Assembly (NCBI GenBank): GCA_014803435.1
Contig: JACYFD010000005.1
Location: 372,001-436,000 of the forward strand
Length of the DNA stretch: 64,000 nt
Reading direction: 5' to 3'
DNA from: Cellulosimicrobium terreum
GTDB taxonomy: Bacteria; Actinomycetota; Actinomycetes; Actinomycetales; Cellulomonadaceae
The notes below the pieces were generated by a model that searched no databases, was not told the DNA's origin, and worked only from the letters and a program-made list of their open reading frames with translations. A program made the position numbers and the translations under genes. Position 1 is the stretch's first letter. Each line of letters begins with the position of its first letter. Shown here in pieces: positions 37,843 through 45,555 of the stretch.

Positions 37843-39279
37843 TCATCGGGACGGTCTCGGCACGTAGCGCGTCGGTACCGTGCTCGCACGGACGAGGGCA
37901 CGCAGGTCTTCCAGCTCGCCGGTGACGATCCCGGCGGCGCGTGCCTGGACGAGCACGTTGCCGATCGCGGTCGCCTCGACGGGTCCCGCGAGGACCGGGA
38001 GACCTGACCGGTCGGCGGTCGCCTGGCACAGCAGCGCGTTCTGGGCCCCGCCACCGACGACGTGGATGGCGTGGATCGGTCGCCCGGCGAGCCGTGCGGC
38101 GTCGTGTGCGGCGTCGGCGAACGCCTGGGCGAGACTCTCGACGATGCTGCGGACGACCTCACCCCGGGTGGCCGGCACCGGCCGGTCGTGCTCCCGGCAC
38201 CATTCGGCGATGCGGGTGGGGATGTCCCCGGGGGCGAGGAAGCGCGGGTCGTCGACGTCGAAGACGGTGACGGGGGTCGAGACGGCCGCTGCCGCGTCGA
38301 GGAGCTGGTGCAGCGTGCTCGAGCGCTGCTCGACGGTCGCGGCGCGGTCCCAGGTCCGGATCGACTCGGACAGCAGCCACAGGCCCATGACGTTGTGCAG
38401 GAACCGGGTGCGCCCGTCGACGCCGCCCTCGTTGGTGAACCCGGCGAGTCGTGCCTGTTCGGAGACGACGGGCGAGTCGAGCTCGAGCCCGACGAGGCCC
38501 CACGTCCCGCAGGACACGAAGGCGACGTCCCTGTCGTCGGCCGGGACGGCGACGACGGCGGAGGCGGTGTCGTGAGAGCCGACCGCGACGACGGGCACGT
38601 CCCGCCCGACGAGGGTCGCGACCTCGGGCGAGAGACGACCGAGGCTGGTACCCGGGTCGACCAGCGGCGGTAGGACACGCTCGGGGATCCCGGCACGACG
38701 TGCGAGCTCGAGGTCCCACGTCCCTGTGCGGGGGTCGAGCAGCCCTGTCGTCGAGGCGTTGGTCCGCTCGGCCACCCGTGCACCGGTGAGCCAGTAGGTG
38801 AGCAGGTCGGGGACGAGGAGCATCTGGTCGGCGACGTCGAGGATCGTCCCCTCCGTCGCGAGCTGGAAGATCGTGTTGAACGGAAGGTGCTGCAGCCCGT
38901 TGCGAGCGTAGAGCTCTGCCGGCCCCACTCGCGCGTGCACGTGCTCGACCCCGACCAGAGCCCGCTCGTCCCGGTAGTGGTACGGCAGGCCGAGGAGACG
39001 CCCGTCCCGCAGCAGCCCGTAGTCGACCGCCCACGAGTCGATCCCGATGCTCTCGATCTCTCCCGGGTTCTCCCGCTCGGCGGCCGTGAGGCCGTCGAGC
39101 ACGTGCCGGTACAGGCCGAGGAGGTCCCAGTGCAGGCCGTCGCGTGTGCGGACCGGCTCGTTGGGGAACCGCGCGACGTGCCGCAGGCGCAGGTCCGGGC
39201 CGTCGAGGTGCCCGACGATGACGCGGCCGCTGGTGGCACCGAGGTCGACCGCCGCGACGGCACCGGACCGACGCCTCAT
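37843..39279 (-). CDS. rhaB: Rhamnulokinase
   Basis: FGGY-family kinase phosphorylating L-rhamnulose to rhamnulose 1-phosphate. 478 residues. N-terminal ATPase-type motif VDLGATSGRVIVG, substrate-site IDSWAVDYGLL with catalytic Asp, the rhamnulokinase-typical NGLQHLPFNTIFQL, and the C-terminal nucleotide site VVGGGAQNALLCQ and EATAIGNVLVQ. Third gene of the rhaI-rhaDW-rhaB operon, overlapping the upstream stop by 4 bp. Confidence 0.94.
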   Translation of the reverse strand: MRRRSGAVAAVDLGATSGRVIVGHLDGPDLRLRHVARFPNEPVRTRDGLHWDLLGLYRHVLDGLTAAERENPGEIESIGIDSWAVDYGLLRDGRLLGLPYHYRDERALVGVEHVHARVGPAELYARNGLQHLPFNTIFQLATEGTILDVADQMLLVPDLLTYWLTGARVAERTNASTTGLLDPRTGTWDLELARRAGIPERVLPPLVDPGTSLGRLSPEVATLVGRDVPVVAVGSHDTASAVVAVPADDRDVAFVSCGTWGLVGLELDSPVVSEQARLAGFTNEGGVDGRTRFLHNVMGLWLLSESIRTWDRAATVEQRSSTLHQLLDAAAAVSTPVTVFDVDDPRFLAPGDIPTRIAEWCREHDRPVPATRGEVVRSIVESLAQAFADAAHDAARLAGRPIHAIHVVGGGAQNALLCQATADRSGLPVLAGPVEATAIGNVLVQARAAGIVTGELEDLRALVRASTVPTRYVPRPSR

Positions 39280-41366
39280 CGCAGGAACGCCGCTGCGACG
39301 CCCGAGTCGACGGGCACGTGCAGGCCGGTCGTCTGGGCGAGGTCCGGACCGGTCAGCGCGAAGACGGCGGCGGCGACGTGCTCGGGGAGCACCTCGCGCT
39401 TGAGCAGGGTGCGCTGCGCGTAGTACGCGCCGAGGTCCTGCTCGTCGACGCCGTATACCGCGGCGCGCTTGGCGCCCCAGCCGCCGGCGAAGATCCCGGA
39501 GCCGCGCACGACACCGTCCGGGTTAATGCCGTTGACGCGGATCTGGTGCTCGCCGAGCTCGGCCGCGAGCAGCCGCACCTGGTGCGCCTGGTCGGCCTTG
39601 GTCGCGGAGTACGCGATGTTGTTGGGGCCGGCGAACAGCGAGTTCTTGGACGCGATGTAGACGATGTCGCCGCCCATGCGCTGCGCGATCATGGCGCGCG
39701 CGGCCTCGCGGGCCACGAGGAAGGACCCCTTGGCCATGACGTCGTGCTGCAGGTCCCAGTCCTTCTCGGTGGTCTCGAGCAGCGGCTTGGAGATCGACAG
39801 CCCCGCGTTGTTGACCACGAGGTCGACCCCGCCGAACGCCAGCGCCGCGGCGTCGACCATCGCCGCGACGTCCTGCGCCGAGGTCACGTCCGCGCGGACG
39901 GCGACCGCGACGTCGTCCCCGCCGAGCGAGGCCGCGACCTCCTGGGCGCCGTCGAGGTTGAGATCGGCGACGACGACGCACGCGCCCTCGGCGGCGAGCC
40001 GCTCGGCGATCGCGCGGCCGATGCCCGAGCCCGCACCCGTGACGAGCGCGACGCGCGTCGCGAGCGCCTTCGGCCTGGGCATGCGCTGGAGCTTGGCCTC
40101 CTCGAGCGCCCAGTACTCGATGCGGAACTTCTCGGCCTCGTCGATGGGCGCGTAGGTGCTGATCACCTCGGCACCGCGCATCACGTTGATCGCGTTGACG
40201 TAGAACTCGCCGGCGACGCGCGCGGTCTGCTTGTCGCGGCCGAACGAGAACATCCCGACGCCCGGCACCAGGACGATCGCCGGGTCGGCACCGCGGATCG
40301 CGGGGCTGTCGGCCGTCGCCTGACGGTCGTAGTAGCCCTGGTACGCCTCGCGGTACTCGGCGTGCAGCGCGGTGAGGCGCTCGACGGTCTCCTCGACGCC
40401 CGCGTCGGCCGGGAGGTCGACGACGAGCGGGCTGACCTTGGTGCGCAGGAAGTGGTCGGGGCAGCTCGTCCCGAGCGCCGCGAGCCGGCCCAGCTCGGTG
40501 CGGGCGACGAAGTCGAGGACGACGTCGCTGTCGGTGAAGTGGCCGACCTGCGGCGCGTCGGTGGACGCGAGGCCGCGGATCACGGGCGCGAGCGCCGCGG
40601 CCTTGGCGCGCCGCTCGCCCTCGGGCAGCGCCTCGAACCCGGGGCGCACCGCGCCGAACGGGTGCCGACCCTCGGCGGCGAGCGCCTCGGTGCGCGCCGC
40701 GACGAACTCCTCGGCACGGCGGATGATCGACAGCGAGCGCTGCTCGGCCTCGTCGCTCGTCGCGCCCCACGCGGTGATGCCGTGGCCGCCCAGGATGCAG
40801 CCGATCGCCTGCGGGTTCTCGGCCTTGATCGCCGCGATGTCGAGGCCGAGCTGGAAGCCCGGACGGCGCCACGGGACCCACACGACGTCGTCGCCGTAGA
40901 TCTCGCGCGTGAGCGACTCGCCGTCCGCCGCGGTCGCGACCGCGATGCCCGCGTCGGGGTGCAGGTGGTCGACGTGCGCGGCGTCGACGAGGCCGTGCAT
41001 CGCGGTGTCGATGCTCGGGGCGGCGCCGCCCTTGCCGTGCAGGCAGTAGTCGAACGCCGCGACCATCTCGTCCTCGCGCTCGACGCCCGGGTAGACGCCG
41101 ACGAGGGCGCGCAGCCGGTCGAGGCGCAGGGCCGCGAGGTTCTTCTCGGTCAGGGTGCCGAGGTCGCCGCCGGAGCCCTTGACCCACAGCAGCTCGACGG
41201 GCTCGCCCGTGACGGGGTCGGTCGCGGCGCCCTTGGCGGACGTGTTGCCGCCCGCGTAGTTCGTGACGCGCGGGTCGGCGCCGAGCCGGTTCGACCGGGC
41301 GACGAGGTCGGCGACGGCGTCCGCGGCCGTGGGACGGGTGGTCTCGCTCGTGGTGGTCATGCTCAT
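39276..41366 (-). CDS. rhaD: Bifunctional rhamnulose-1-phosphate aldolase / short-chain dehydrogenase (RhaEW-type)
   Basis: 696 residues. The N-terminal class II aldolase domain (about 1-430) splits rhamnulose 1-phosphate into DHAP and L-lactaldehyde; its zinc site is marked by VDHLHPDAGIA and LGGHGITAWG. The C-terminal SDR domain (about 435-696) has TGAGSGIG, NNAG and YSATK motifs and should oxidise lactaldehyde to lactate. The start at 41366 is chosen because its ATGA overlaps the rhaI stop; ATG at 41375 is also in frame. This fusion is standard in rhamnose operons of Bacillus and Actinobacteria. Confidence 0.94.
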   Translation of the reverse strand: MSMTTTSETTRPTAADAVADLVARSNRLGADPRVTNYAGGNTSAKGAATDPVTGEPVELLWVKGSGGDLGTLTEKNLAALRLDRLRALVGVYPGVEREDEMVAAFDYCLHGKGGAAPSIDTAMHGLVDAAHVDHLHPDAGIAVATAADGESLTREIYGDDVVWVPWRRPGFQLGLDIAAIKAENPQAIGCILGGHGITAWGATSDEAEQRSLSIIRRAEEFVAARTEALAAEGRHPFGAVRPGFEALPEGERRAKAAALAPVIRGLASTDAPQVGHFTDSDVVLDFVARTELGRLAALGTSCPDHFLRTKVSPLVVDLPADAGVEETVERLTALHAEYREAYQGYYDRQATADSPAIRGADPAIVLVPGVGMFSFGRDKQTARVAGEFYVNAINVMRGAEVISTYAPIDEAEKFRIEYWALEEAKLQRMPRPKALATRVALVTGAGSGIGRAIAERLAAEGACVVVADLNLDGAQEVAASLGGDDVAVAVRADVTSAQDVAAMVDAAALAFGGVDLVVNNAGLSISKPLLETTEKDWDLQHDVMAKGSFLVAREAARAMIAQRMGGDIVYIASKNSLFAGPNNIAYSATKADQAHQVRLLAAELGEHQIRVNGINPDGVVRGSGIFAGGWGAKRAAVYGVDEQDLGAYYAQRTLLKREVLPEHVAAAVFALTGPDLAQTTGLHVPVDSGVAAAFLR

Positions 41367-42550
41367 GCTCCCCATCCGGCCTGCGCGCCACCGACGCGCT
41401 CGGCCTCGATCTTCGCGGCGTAGCCCGAGGCGGCGTAGGCCTGCATCGGGTTCGGGTCGAGACCCTGCTCGACGCGCAGGTCCGCGAGCAGCGGCCGCAC
41501 GTCGGTGTTGTACGCGTCCATGAGGACGCCGTTCGCGCCGAGCACGTCGCCCGCGCGCTGGGCCGCGTCGAGCGCGGCCGCGTCGACCAGCAGCGCCTTG
41601 GCGGTGGCCTCCTGCACGTTCATGACCGAGCGGATCTGCCCGGGGATCTTGGCCTCGACGTTGTGGCACTGGTCGAGCATGAAGTTGACGCCCGAGTCGG
41701 GGCGCAGCACGTCGGCCTGCACGATCTCGTGCATGATCCGGAAGAGCTGGAACGGGTCGGCGGCGCCGGCCATGAGGTCGTCGTCGGCGTAGAACCGCGA
41801 GTTGAAGTCGAACGCGCCGAGGCGGCCCTGGCGCACGAGCTGCGCGACGATGAACTCGATGTTGGTGCCGGGCGCGTGGTGGCCCGTGTCGAGCACGACC
41901 TTGGCGCGGTCGCCGAGCGCGAGGCAGTGCAGGAGCGACGTGCCCCAGTCCGGGATGTCCATCGAGTAGAACGCGGGCTCGAAGAACTTGTACTCGAGCA
42001 CGAGCTGGTGGTCGTCATCGAGGGCCGCGTAGATCTCGGCGAGCGACTCGGCGAGGCGGTCCTGACGCGCGCGGATCGAGTCCTGGCCCGGGTAGTTGGT
42101 GCCGTCGGGCAGCCAGAGCTTGAGCTCCTTCGAGCCCGTGGCCCGCATGACGTCGACGCACTGCAGGTGGTGGTCGACGGCCTTCTTGCGCACGACGGCG
42201 TCGGGGTGCGTGAGCGACCCGAGCTTGTAGTCGTCGTCCTGGAAGAGGTTCGAGTTGATCATGCCGATGCTCACGCCGTGGTCGGCCGCGTGGCGGGCGA
42301 GGGCCTCGTAGTCGTCGACGAGGTCCCACGGGATGTGCAGGGACACTCGCGGCGCGATGCCGGTGAAGGCATTCACCTGTGCCGCGTCGGCGATCTTCTC
42401 GAACGGGTCGCGCGGCGTGCCGCGCGACCCGAACACCTTGAAGCGGGTGCCCGAGTTCCCGAACGCCCACGACGGGAGCTCGATGGTCTGCGCGCGCAGC
42501 GCGCTCCGCGCCGCCTCGGTCCGGGCGACGCCGCCCTCTGCTCTCGTCAT
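41363..42550 (-). CDS. rhaI: L-rhamnose isomerase (RhaI type)
   Basis: TIM-barrel, metal-dependent isomerase converting L-rhamnose to L-rhamnulose. 395 residues, of the Pseudomonas-type RhaI family rather than E. coli RhaA. Conserved: WAFGNSGTRF near the start, SLHIPWD, GMINSNLFQDDDYKLGSLTHP, LEYKFFEPAFYS with the metal-binding Glu, VVLDTGHHAPGTNIE with Asp, and FDFNSRFYADDDLMAG with Asp. First gene of the rhamnose operon, behind a promoter with an embedded operator. Confidence 0.95.
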   Translation of the reverse strand: MTRAEGGVARTEAARSALRAQTIELPSWAFGNSGTRFKVFGSRGTPRDPFEKIADAAQVNAFTGIAPRVSLHIPWDLVDDYEALARHAADHGVSIGMINSNLFQDDDYKLGSLTHPDAVVRKKAVDHHLQCVDVMRATGSKELKLWLPDGTNYPGQDSIRARQDRLAESLAEIYAALDDDHQLVLEYKFFEPAFYSMDIPDWGTSLLHCLALGDRAKVVLDTGHHAPGTNIEFIVAQLVRQGRLGAFDFNSRFYADDDLMAGAADPFQLFRIMHEIVQADVLRPDSGVNFMLDQCHNVEAKIPGQIRSVMNVQEATAKALLVDAAALDAAQRAGDVLGANGVLMDAYNTDVRPLLADLRVEQGLDPNPMQAYAASGYAAKIEAERVGGAQAGWGA

Positions 42551-42610
42551 GCTTCTCTCCTGTCAGCCTGCCACGGGTCGACGGCGCGTCCTCGTGTCGC
42601 CGACGATGAC

Positions 42611-42639
42611 AAGGTAGACGGGATTGAATCGGTTCACAA
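42611..42639 (-). promoter_or_regulatory. rhaI promoter with LacI-type operator in the spacer
   Basis: Minus-strand -35 TTGTGA (42634-42639) and -10 TACCTT (42611-42616) are separated by exactly 17 bases. The spacer and -35 overlap the near-palindrome TGAATCGGTTCA (42625-42636), central CG typical of LacI-family sites. Repressor binding here would block polymerase directly. Predicted leader is about 55 nt. Confidence 0.75.
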
Positions 42640-42680
42640 GTTCGCCGGCACCGAAACGCGGACCTGAGAGACCTTGACCC

Positions 42681-42692
42681 TGAATCGATACA
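42681..42692. promoter_or_regulatory. Second copy of the rhamnose operator
   Basis: TGAATCGATACA, differing from the ideal palindrome TGAATCGATTCA by one base, lies 56 bp centre to centre from the first copy. It is on the side of the divergent LacI gene, about 52 bp upstream of a TATGCT -10-like hexamer (42744-42749). Two sites could allow looping or autoregulation. The rest of 42551-42815 holds no gene. Confidence 0.65.
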
Positions 42693-42815
42693 TCGAGACC
42701 CGGAGCCCGTGCGCGCCGCCCGGCTCCGAGCGCTCGCCGCCGTTATGCTGCCTCTGGGTCCACCGGCGATCACGCCTCACCCTGCACCACCCCGACGAGC
42801 GACCGAGAGGACGAC

Positions 42816-43847
42816 GTGCTCCGGACCACCACCTCGACCCGACGCAGCTCGATCGGCGACGTCGCACGGCTCGCCGGCGTGTCGGTCGGGACGGTCAGCA
42901 ACGTGCTCAACCGTCCCGAGCGCGTCGCGGAGCGGACCCGCGAACGCGTGCAGGACGCGATCCAGCAGCTGGCGTTCGTGCCGAACGCGTCGGCGCGCCA
43001 GCTGCGTGCCGGCTCGATCACCACCGTCGGCGCGATCGTCCTCGACATCCGCAACCCGTTCTTCACCGAGGTCGCGAGGGGCATCGAGGACCGGCTGGAA
43101 CGCTCCGGGCACACACTCATGCTCGCCAGCTCGGACGACGACCGCGAACGGGAGTCGCGCTACCTGCGGCTCTTCGAGGAACAGGGCGTGTCCGGACTCC
43201 TGGTCGTCCCGTCAGGGGACGACGTCTCCGCGTTGCTGACGCTCTCCGCACGAGGCATGAACGTCGTCCTGCTCGACGCGACCTCACCCGTGTCCGCGCT
43301 CTCCTCGGTCGCGGTCGACGACCTCGCGGGCGGACGCGCAGCCGGTGAGCACCTGCTCGGCCTGGGCCACGACGAGATCGTCGTGCTCAACGGCGCCCAC
43401 AGCATCCGTCAGTGCAGGGACCGATCCGCCGGCGTGCGCGACGCCGTCGAACGACACAGGCTCGCGCCCTCACGCGTCCTGCGGGAGATCACCCTCGCGA
43501 GCCTCGACGCGGCCGGCGGCGCAGCGGCGTTCGCCGCGCTGCTCGACGCCGGCCAGGTGCCGCGCGCGATCTTCTGCGTCAACGACCTCGTCGCCATCGG
43601 GGTGCAGCGGGAGATCCGGCGACGGCGACCAGAGCTCCTCGGCACGATCGCGATCGTCGGGTACGACGACATCGAGATCGCCGCCGAGCTCGCCACCCCG
43701 CTGACGTCCGTCCGTCAACCGACGCACGAGATCGGGTACCGCGCGGCCGACATCCTGCTGGCCCGGGACGCCGAGGGCGGAGCGGTGCACGAGCACGTCG
43801 TCTTCCAGCCGGAGCTCGTCGTCCGCTCGACGAGCGTCCCGGCCTGA
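42816..43847 (+). CDS. LacI-family regulator of the rhamnose operon
   Basis: 343 residues, GTG start at 42816. [24 protein letters not shown] and hinge RPERVAERT; effector domain with ASSDDDRERESRYLRLFEEQGVSGLLVVPSG and IVGYDDIEIAAELATPLTSVRQP. Closely parallel in its first 60 residues to the other LacI protein of this window, though the operators differ. Divergent from rhaI, so almost certainly its regulator, with rhamnose or a rhamnose intermediate as likely inducer. Confidence 0.92.
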   Translation: MLRTTTSTRRSSIGDVARLAGVSVGTVSNVLNRPERVAERTRERVQDAIQQLAFVPNASARQLRAGSITTVGAIVLDIRNPFFTEVARGIEDRLERSGHTLMLASSDDDRERESRYLRLFEEQGVSGLLVVPSGDDVSALLTLSARGMNVVLLDATSPVSALSSVAVDDLAGGRAAGEHLLGLGHDEIVVLNGAHSIRQCRDRSAGVRDAVERHRLAPSRVLREITLASLDAAGGAAAFAALLDAGQVPRAIFCVNDLVAIGVQREIRRRRPELLGTIAIVGYDDIEIAAELATPLTSVRQPTHEIGYRAADILLARDAEGGAVHEHVVFQPELVVRSTSVPA

Positions 43848-43854
43848 CCTCCGG

Positions 43855-44160
43855 TCACGACGGCGAGCGCACCCACGCCGCGCCGCGCGCGTTCACGAGC
43901 GTGCCGTCGGGTCGTTCCACGACGACGAGGAGCACGGCGTCGCAGCCCGGGCACCGGACCACGCCGCCCATGGCGCTGAGGTGCACGACGGCGCGCGCGA
44001 GGACACCCGTGTGCCCGCACGACGCGCAGCGGAGCAGCGCGAGGGTGACGTCGGCGGCGTAGACCGCGCCGAGCGCACCGGCGACGGCGGAGCCGTCGAG
44101 CGGGGCATCGGCGTGCCCGGTGCCGTCGCCGCGTCGAGGGGTCCGCTCGGGCTCACCCAT
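43855..44160 (-). CDS. DUF6510-like zinc-ribbon protein
   Basis: 101 residues from ATG at 44160. Two CxxC pairs, CASC and CPGC, around residues 50-80 form a probable zinc ribbon; LDGSAVAGALGAVYAADVT precedes them. I recognise it as the small protein commonly coded after ferredoxin reductase-like and sulfite oxidase-like genes in actinobacteria. Function unknown; perhaps an assembly or electron-transfer accessory. Its start overlaps the reductase stop (TGATG). Confidence 0.78.
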   Translation of the reverse strand: MGEPERTPRRGDGTGHADAPLDGSAVAGALGAVYAADVTLALLRCASCGHTGVLARAVVHLSAMGGVVRCPGCDAVLLVVVERPDGTLVNARGAAWVRSPS

Positions 44161-44873
44161 CAGCCACCTCCGAAACGTTCGGTCCGGACCCGGGCGGGCG
44201 CGTGCCCGAGGCCGGTGAGCAGGGTCGCGGCGGACTCGACGAACGCCGTCGGGCCGCACACGAAGACGGTCGGCGCATCACCGGGCCCGAACCCGGGCGC
44301 GACGAGGTCGTCCACCGCCAGGCGCACGGTGCTCCTCGGCCACGCCGGTGGGGCCGTGCGCGTGAACGCCCAGCGCACCTCGACGCCCGCGACGGCCCGG
44401 TCGAGCTCGTCACGACCGATGGCGGCCTCCGGCGTCCGCACGGAGCACACGAGCAGGAACGGCGCGACCGAGCCGGAGTCGCGACGCGCCCGCACCATGG
44501 CGAGCAGCGGGACGACCCCGGACCCGCCCGCGACCAGCAGCACCGGCGCCGGGTCGGACTCGTCCCAGACGAAGAACCCGCCGAGCGGCCCGCGGACCTC
44601 GACCCGGTCCCCCGGCCGGACGTCGTCGACCAGGTACGGCGAGACCTCGCCGTCCGGGACCCGGTCGACGACGAGGTCGACCCGCTCCGCCCGGCCCGTG
44701 GCGGCGAGGGAGTACGACCGCGTCGCCTGGTAACCGTCCGCGGCCGTCAGGCGCACGTCGACGTGCTGCCCGGGGGACGGCGCCGCGAAACCGGGGGCGG
44801 CGAGGGTGATCGCGCGCGCCGTCGGCGTCAGCGCGTGCGCGTCCACGACCGTCGCGACGTGCCATGCGGTCAT
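44160..44873 (-). CDS. FAD/NAD(P)-binding ferredoxin reductase-like protein
   Basis: 237 residues from ATG at 44873. FAD-binding RSYSLAA (RxYS motif) and the NAD(P) domain with VAGGSGVVPLLAMVRAR and FVCGPTAFVE match the ferredoxin-NADP reductase superfamily. No iron-sulfur domain. Coupled by ATGA overlap to the molybdopterin oxidoreductase, it is probably its electron donor or acceptor partner. Confidence 0.9.
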   Translation of the reverse strand: MTAWHVATVVDAHALTPTARAITLAAPGFAAPSPGQHVDVRLTAADGYQATRSYSLAATGRAERVDLVVDRVPDGEVSPYLVDDVRPGDRVEVRGPLGGFFVWDESDPAPVLLVAGGSGVVPLLAMVRARRDSGSVAPFLLVCSVRTPEAAIGRDELDRAVAGVEVRWAFTRTAPPAWPRSTVRLAVDDLVAPGFGPGDAPTVFVCGPTAFVESAATLLTGLGHAPARVRTERFGGG

Positions 44874-45463
44874 GCGTACCGCTGCTCGAGCCACGGGTCG
44901 CCGTAGGCGTGGTACCCGTTGATCTCCCAGAACCCGAGGTCTTCCTCGGCGAGCATCTCCAGGCCGCGCAACCACTTGGCGCTCTTCCAGAAGTACAGGT
45001 GCGGCACCAGCAGGCGGGCCGGGCCGCCGTGGACCGGGTCGAGCGGCTCGCCCTCGAACTCGAACGCGACCCATGCCTGGCCGTCGAGCAGGTCCTGCAG
45101 CGGGAGGTTCGTCGTGTAGTCGCCGTAGGAGTGGGCCATGACGAAGTCGGCGCTGGTCTCCACGTCCTCGAACAGCGTGTCCAGCGAGACGCCGCGCCAC
45201 GTCGTGCCGAGCTTCGTCCAGTGCGTGACGCAGTGGATGTCCGTCGTGACGTCCTGCGCGGGCAGCGCCATGAGGTCGCTCCACGACCACCGGTGCTCCT
45301 CGCCGGTCTCGGTGCGGAGCTCCAGCTGCCACCGCGCCTCGTCGACGTTCGGTGTCGGACCGGCCGAGAGCACCGGAAAGTCGTCGGTGACGAACTGACC
45401 GGGCGGGACCTGCGCGCCCGGATCGGCACGACGACCGCCGAACCCTCGCGTGACGATTCCCAT
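44870..45463 (-). CDS. Sulfite oxidase-like molybdopterin oxidoreductase (YuiH-type)
   Basis: 197 residues, oxidoreductase molybdopterin-binding domain only. The cysteine that should coordinate molybdenum is in TTDIHCVTHWTKLG; VAHSYGDYTTNLPL-type and HGGPARLLVPHLYFWKSAKW segments are family hallmarks. No Tat or Sec signal, so cytoplasmic. Substrate unknown; not MsrP, which is exported. First gene of the three-gene operon to 43855. Confidence 0.9.
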   Translation of the reverse strand: MGIVTRGFGGRRADPGAQVPPGQFVTDDFPVLSAGPTPNVDEARWQLELRTETGEEHRWSWSDLMALPAQDVTTDIHCVTHWTKLGTTWRGVSLDTLFEDVETSADFVMAHSYGDYTTNLPLQDLLDGQAWVAFEFEGEPLDPVHGGPARLLVPHLYFWKSAKWLRGLEMLAEEDLGFWEINGYHAYGDPWLEQRYA

Positions 45464-45555
45464 GGCCGCGCCCTCCCGTCTCGTCCGGACCCGTCAAGTT
45501 GACCGCGACGGGACGGATCGCGCGACCCGAGGACGCGGCTCCCGAGCACGTGGGG

